A stretch of DNA of 64,000 bases from Tetrahymena elliotti 4EA (lineage: Eukaryota; Ciliophora; Oligohymenophorea; Hymenostomatida; Tetrahymenidae): contig JH720336.1 of NCBI GenBank assembly GCA_000231825.2, positions 457,116 through 521,115 on the forward strand, read 5' to 3'. Below, in pieces: positions 63,001-64,000 of this stretch. The position numbers were made by a program, and so were the translations under genes. The stretch's first letter is position 1. Each line of letters begins with the position of its first letter. The notes under the pieces were generated by a model. The model worked only from the letters and a program-made list of their open reading frames with translations, did no database searches and had not been told where the DNA came from.

Positions 63001-64000
63001 TTTCTACTGATTATTTCAAAAACAAATTATTAAAATTTCAAAAATTTTAGATAAAAAATCAGTAATATTTTTATAATTCTAAAATCTTGTTAAAAAATCA
63101 ATTTTTGATATCTTAAACAGTATTTCAATCATAAAATCTAATATAAAATTAAATCTAAAACATTTCCTGCTTTGAAGCTCACTTTTTAAAATAAAATGAA
63201 ATGAAATAATATTGCAAGTTCTACATTTTTCAAATAAGCTGAAACACTTTTTTCACCAATACAGCTAAAGCATATCTAGTTAATGCTTATAAATATTAAA
63301 GTAATATTAAGAGACTAATTAATATTAAATTATGAAAAATCTTAAGATTTTAATCAAGAAATATGAAATTTTTTATTTTCTTCATTTAGTTAAGGTGTTT
63401 ATACTAATTTAGTCCATTCTAAATACTTATTTATTATAAAATTTATTCAAAAAGAATTTTTTAATTTAAAATGAGTTTATACATATCACTTACAGAAAAA
63501 TGAATGCAATATTAAAGATATTTTTTTTGATTTGGATAAAAATATATTACACAAAAAAAAAAGCAAAATCAATACTTTTAAAGCAAAGGTTATCTTAATT
63601 TAATTACACCACTTTTCATAAAAACTTAAATTTATTTTCATTTTCGAAATTATGTTATTTATATTTCTCTTCATAAATTTACATCTCCATTTATCTTATG
63701 TAAAAAAATATTTACTTTTCATCTCATAAAAAAATTTTTATAAAAATAATTTAGGTTAAACTTTGACAATTTAACAACAACAAATAAAAAGATTTTGAAA
63801 CTTTTAATTCTACTTAATGATTTTGAATGAAAATAGTGGAAATTTATAAGCTACATTAAAAATTAATACTTAATTTACATATTATTTTACAAAATATGTC
63901 TAAATAAAGTTATATCTCTATATACCTAATTTAAAAAAATCTTTATTAAAAACAGATAAAATGGATTTATCATGAAAATAATTCAAGTGAAAATTGTATC
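63001..64000. other. AT-rich upstream region
   Basis: No gene seen to the window edge; 5' flank of the coiled-coil gene. Confidence 0.5.

Overview
The window looks like nuclear genome sequence of a ciliate, most likely Tetrahymena or a close hymenostome relative. It is very AT-rich. Recognisable proteins read through only if TAA and TAG encode glutamine and TGA is the sole stop. Introns are short and GT-AG; those I could place are mostly 22 to 130 bp. Two runs of exactly 100 N (11,941-12,040 and 24,995-25,094) mark scaffold gaps. Because of the code change, standard-code open reading frames are short fragments; the gene models here were read with the ciliate code and, where exon sums are quoted, checked by splice phase.

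Left part, about 1-31.5 kb, is rich in broken genes. It carries seven minus-strand tandem copies (A-G) of one two-pass membrane protein family. Only copy E (12,735-14,977) is fully open. Copy A is cut by the window edge, copy C has a premature TGA, copy F has one 2-nt deletion, and copies B, D and G carry deletions and frameshifts. Between and after them lie a kinase-TPR pseudogene, a Tc1/mariner (IS630-type) transposase relic, a broken kinase, a broken Cys/His-rich coiled-coil gene, unidentified coding relics and a ~76-bp minisatellite that runs into an assembly gap. One clearly intact gene sits here: an ABHD17-like serine hydrolase (28,894-29,709).

Right part, about 32.4-64 kb, holds mostly intact single-copy eukaryotic genes: an unknown Lys-rich 482-aa protein; a synaptojanin-like SAC plus 5-phosphatase phosphoinositide phosphatase; a GH63 ER glucosidase I with an apparent +2 frameshift after its signal peptide; a ten-exon right-handed beta-helix protein; a DHHC palmitoyltransferase; a CHCHD2-like twin CX9C mitochondrial protein; a WD40 protein; a DEP-DUF547 protein; a small EAF6-like ORF; and a coiled-coil protein.

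The genes are not an operon or pathway. Several act on membranes or secretion (SAC/5-phosphatase, glucosidase I, palmitoyltransferase, ABHD17-type depalmitoylase, two-pass membrane family), but that is normal gene content, not evidence of a linked system. The most unusual features are the decaying tandem array, the sharp change from pseudogenes to intact genes near 31.5 kb, and the substituted 5-phosphatase active site beside an intact SAC active site.
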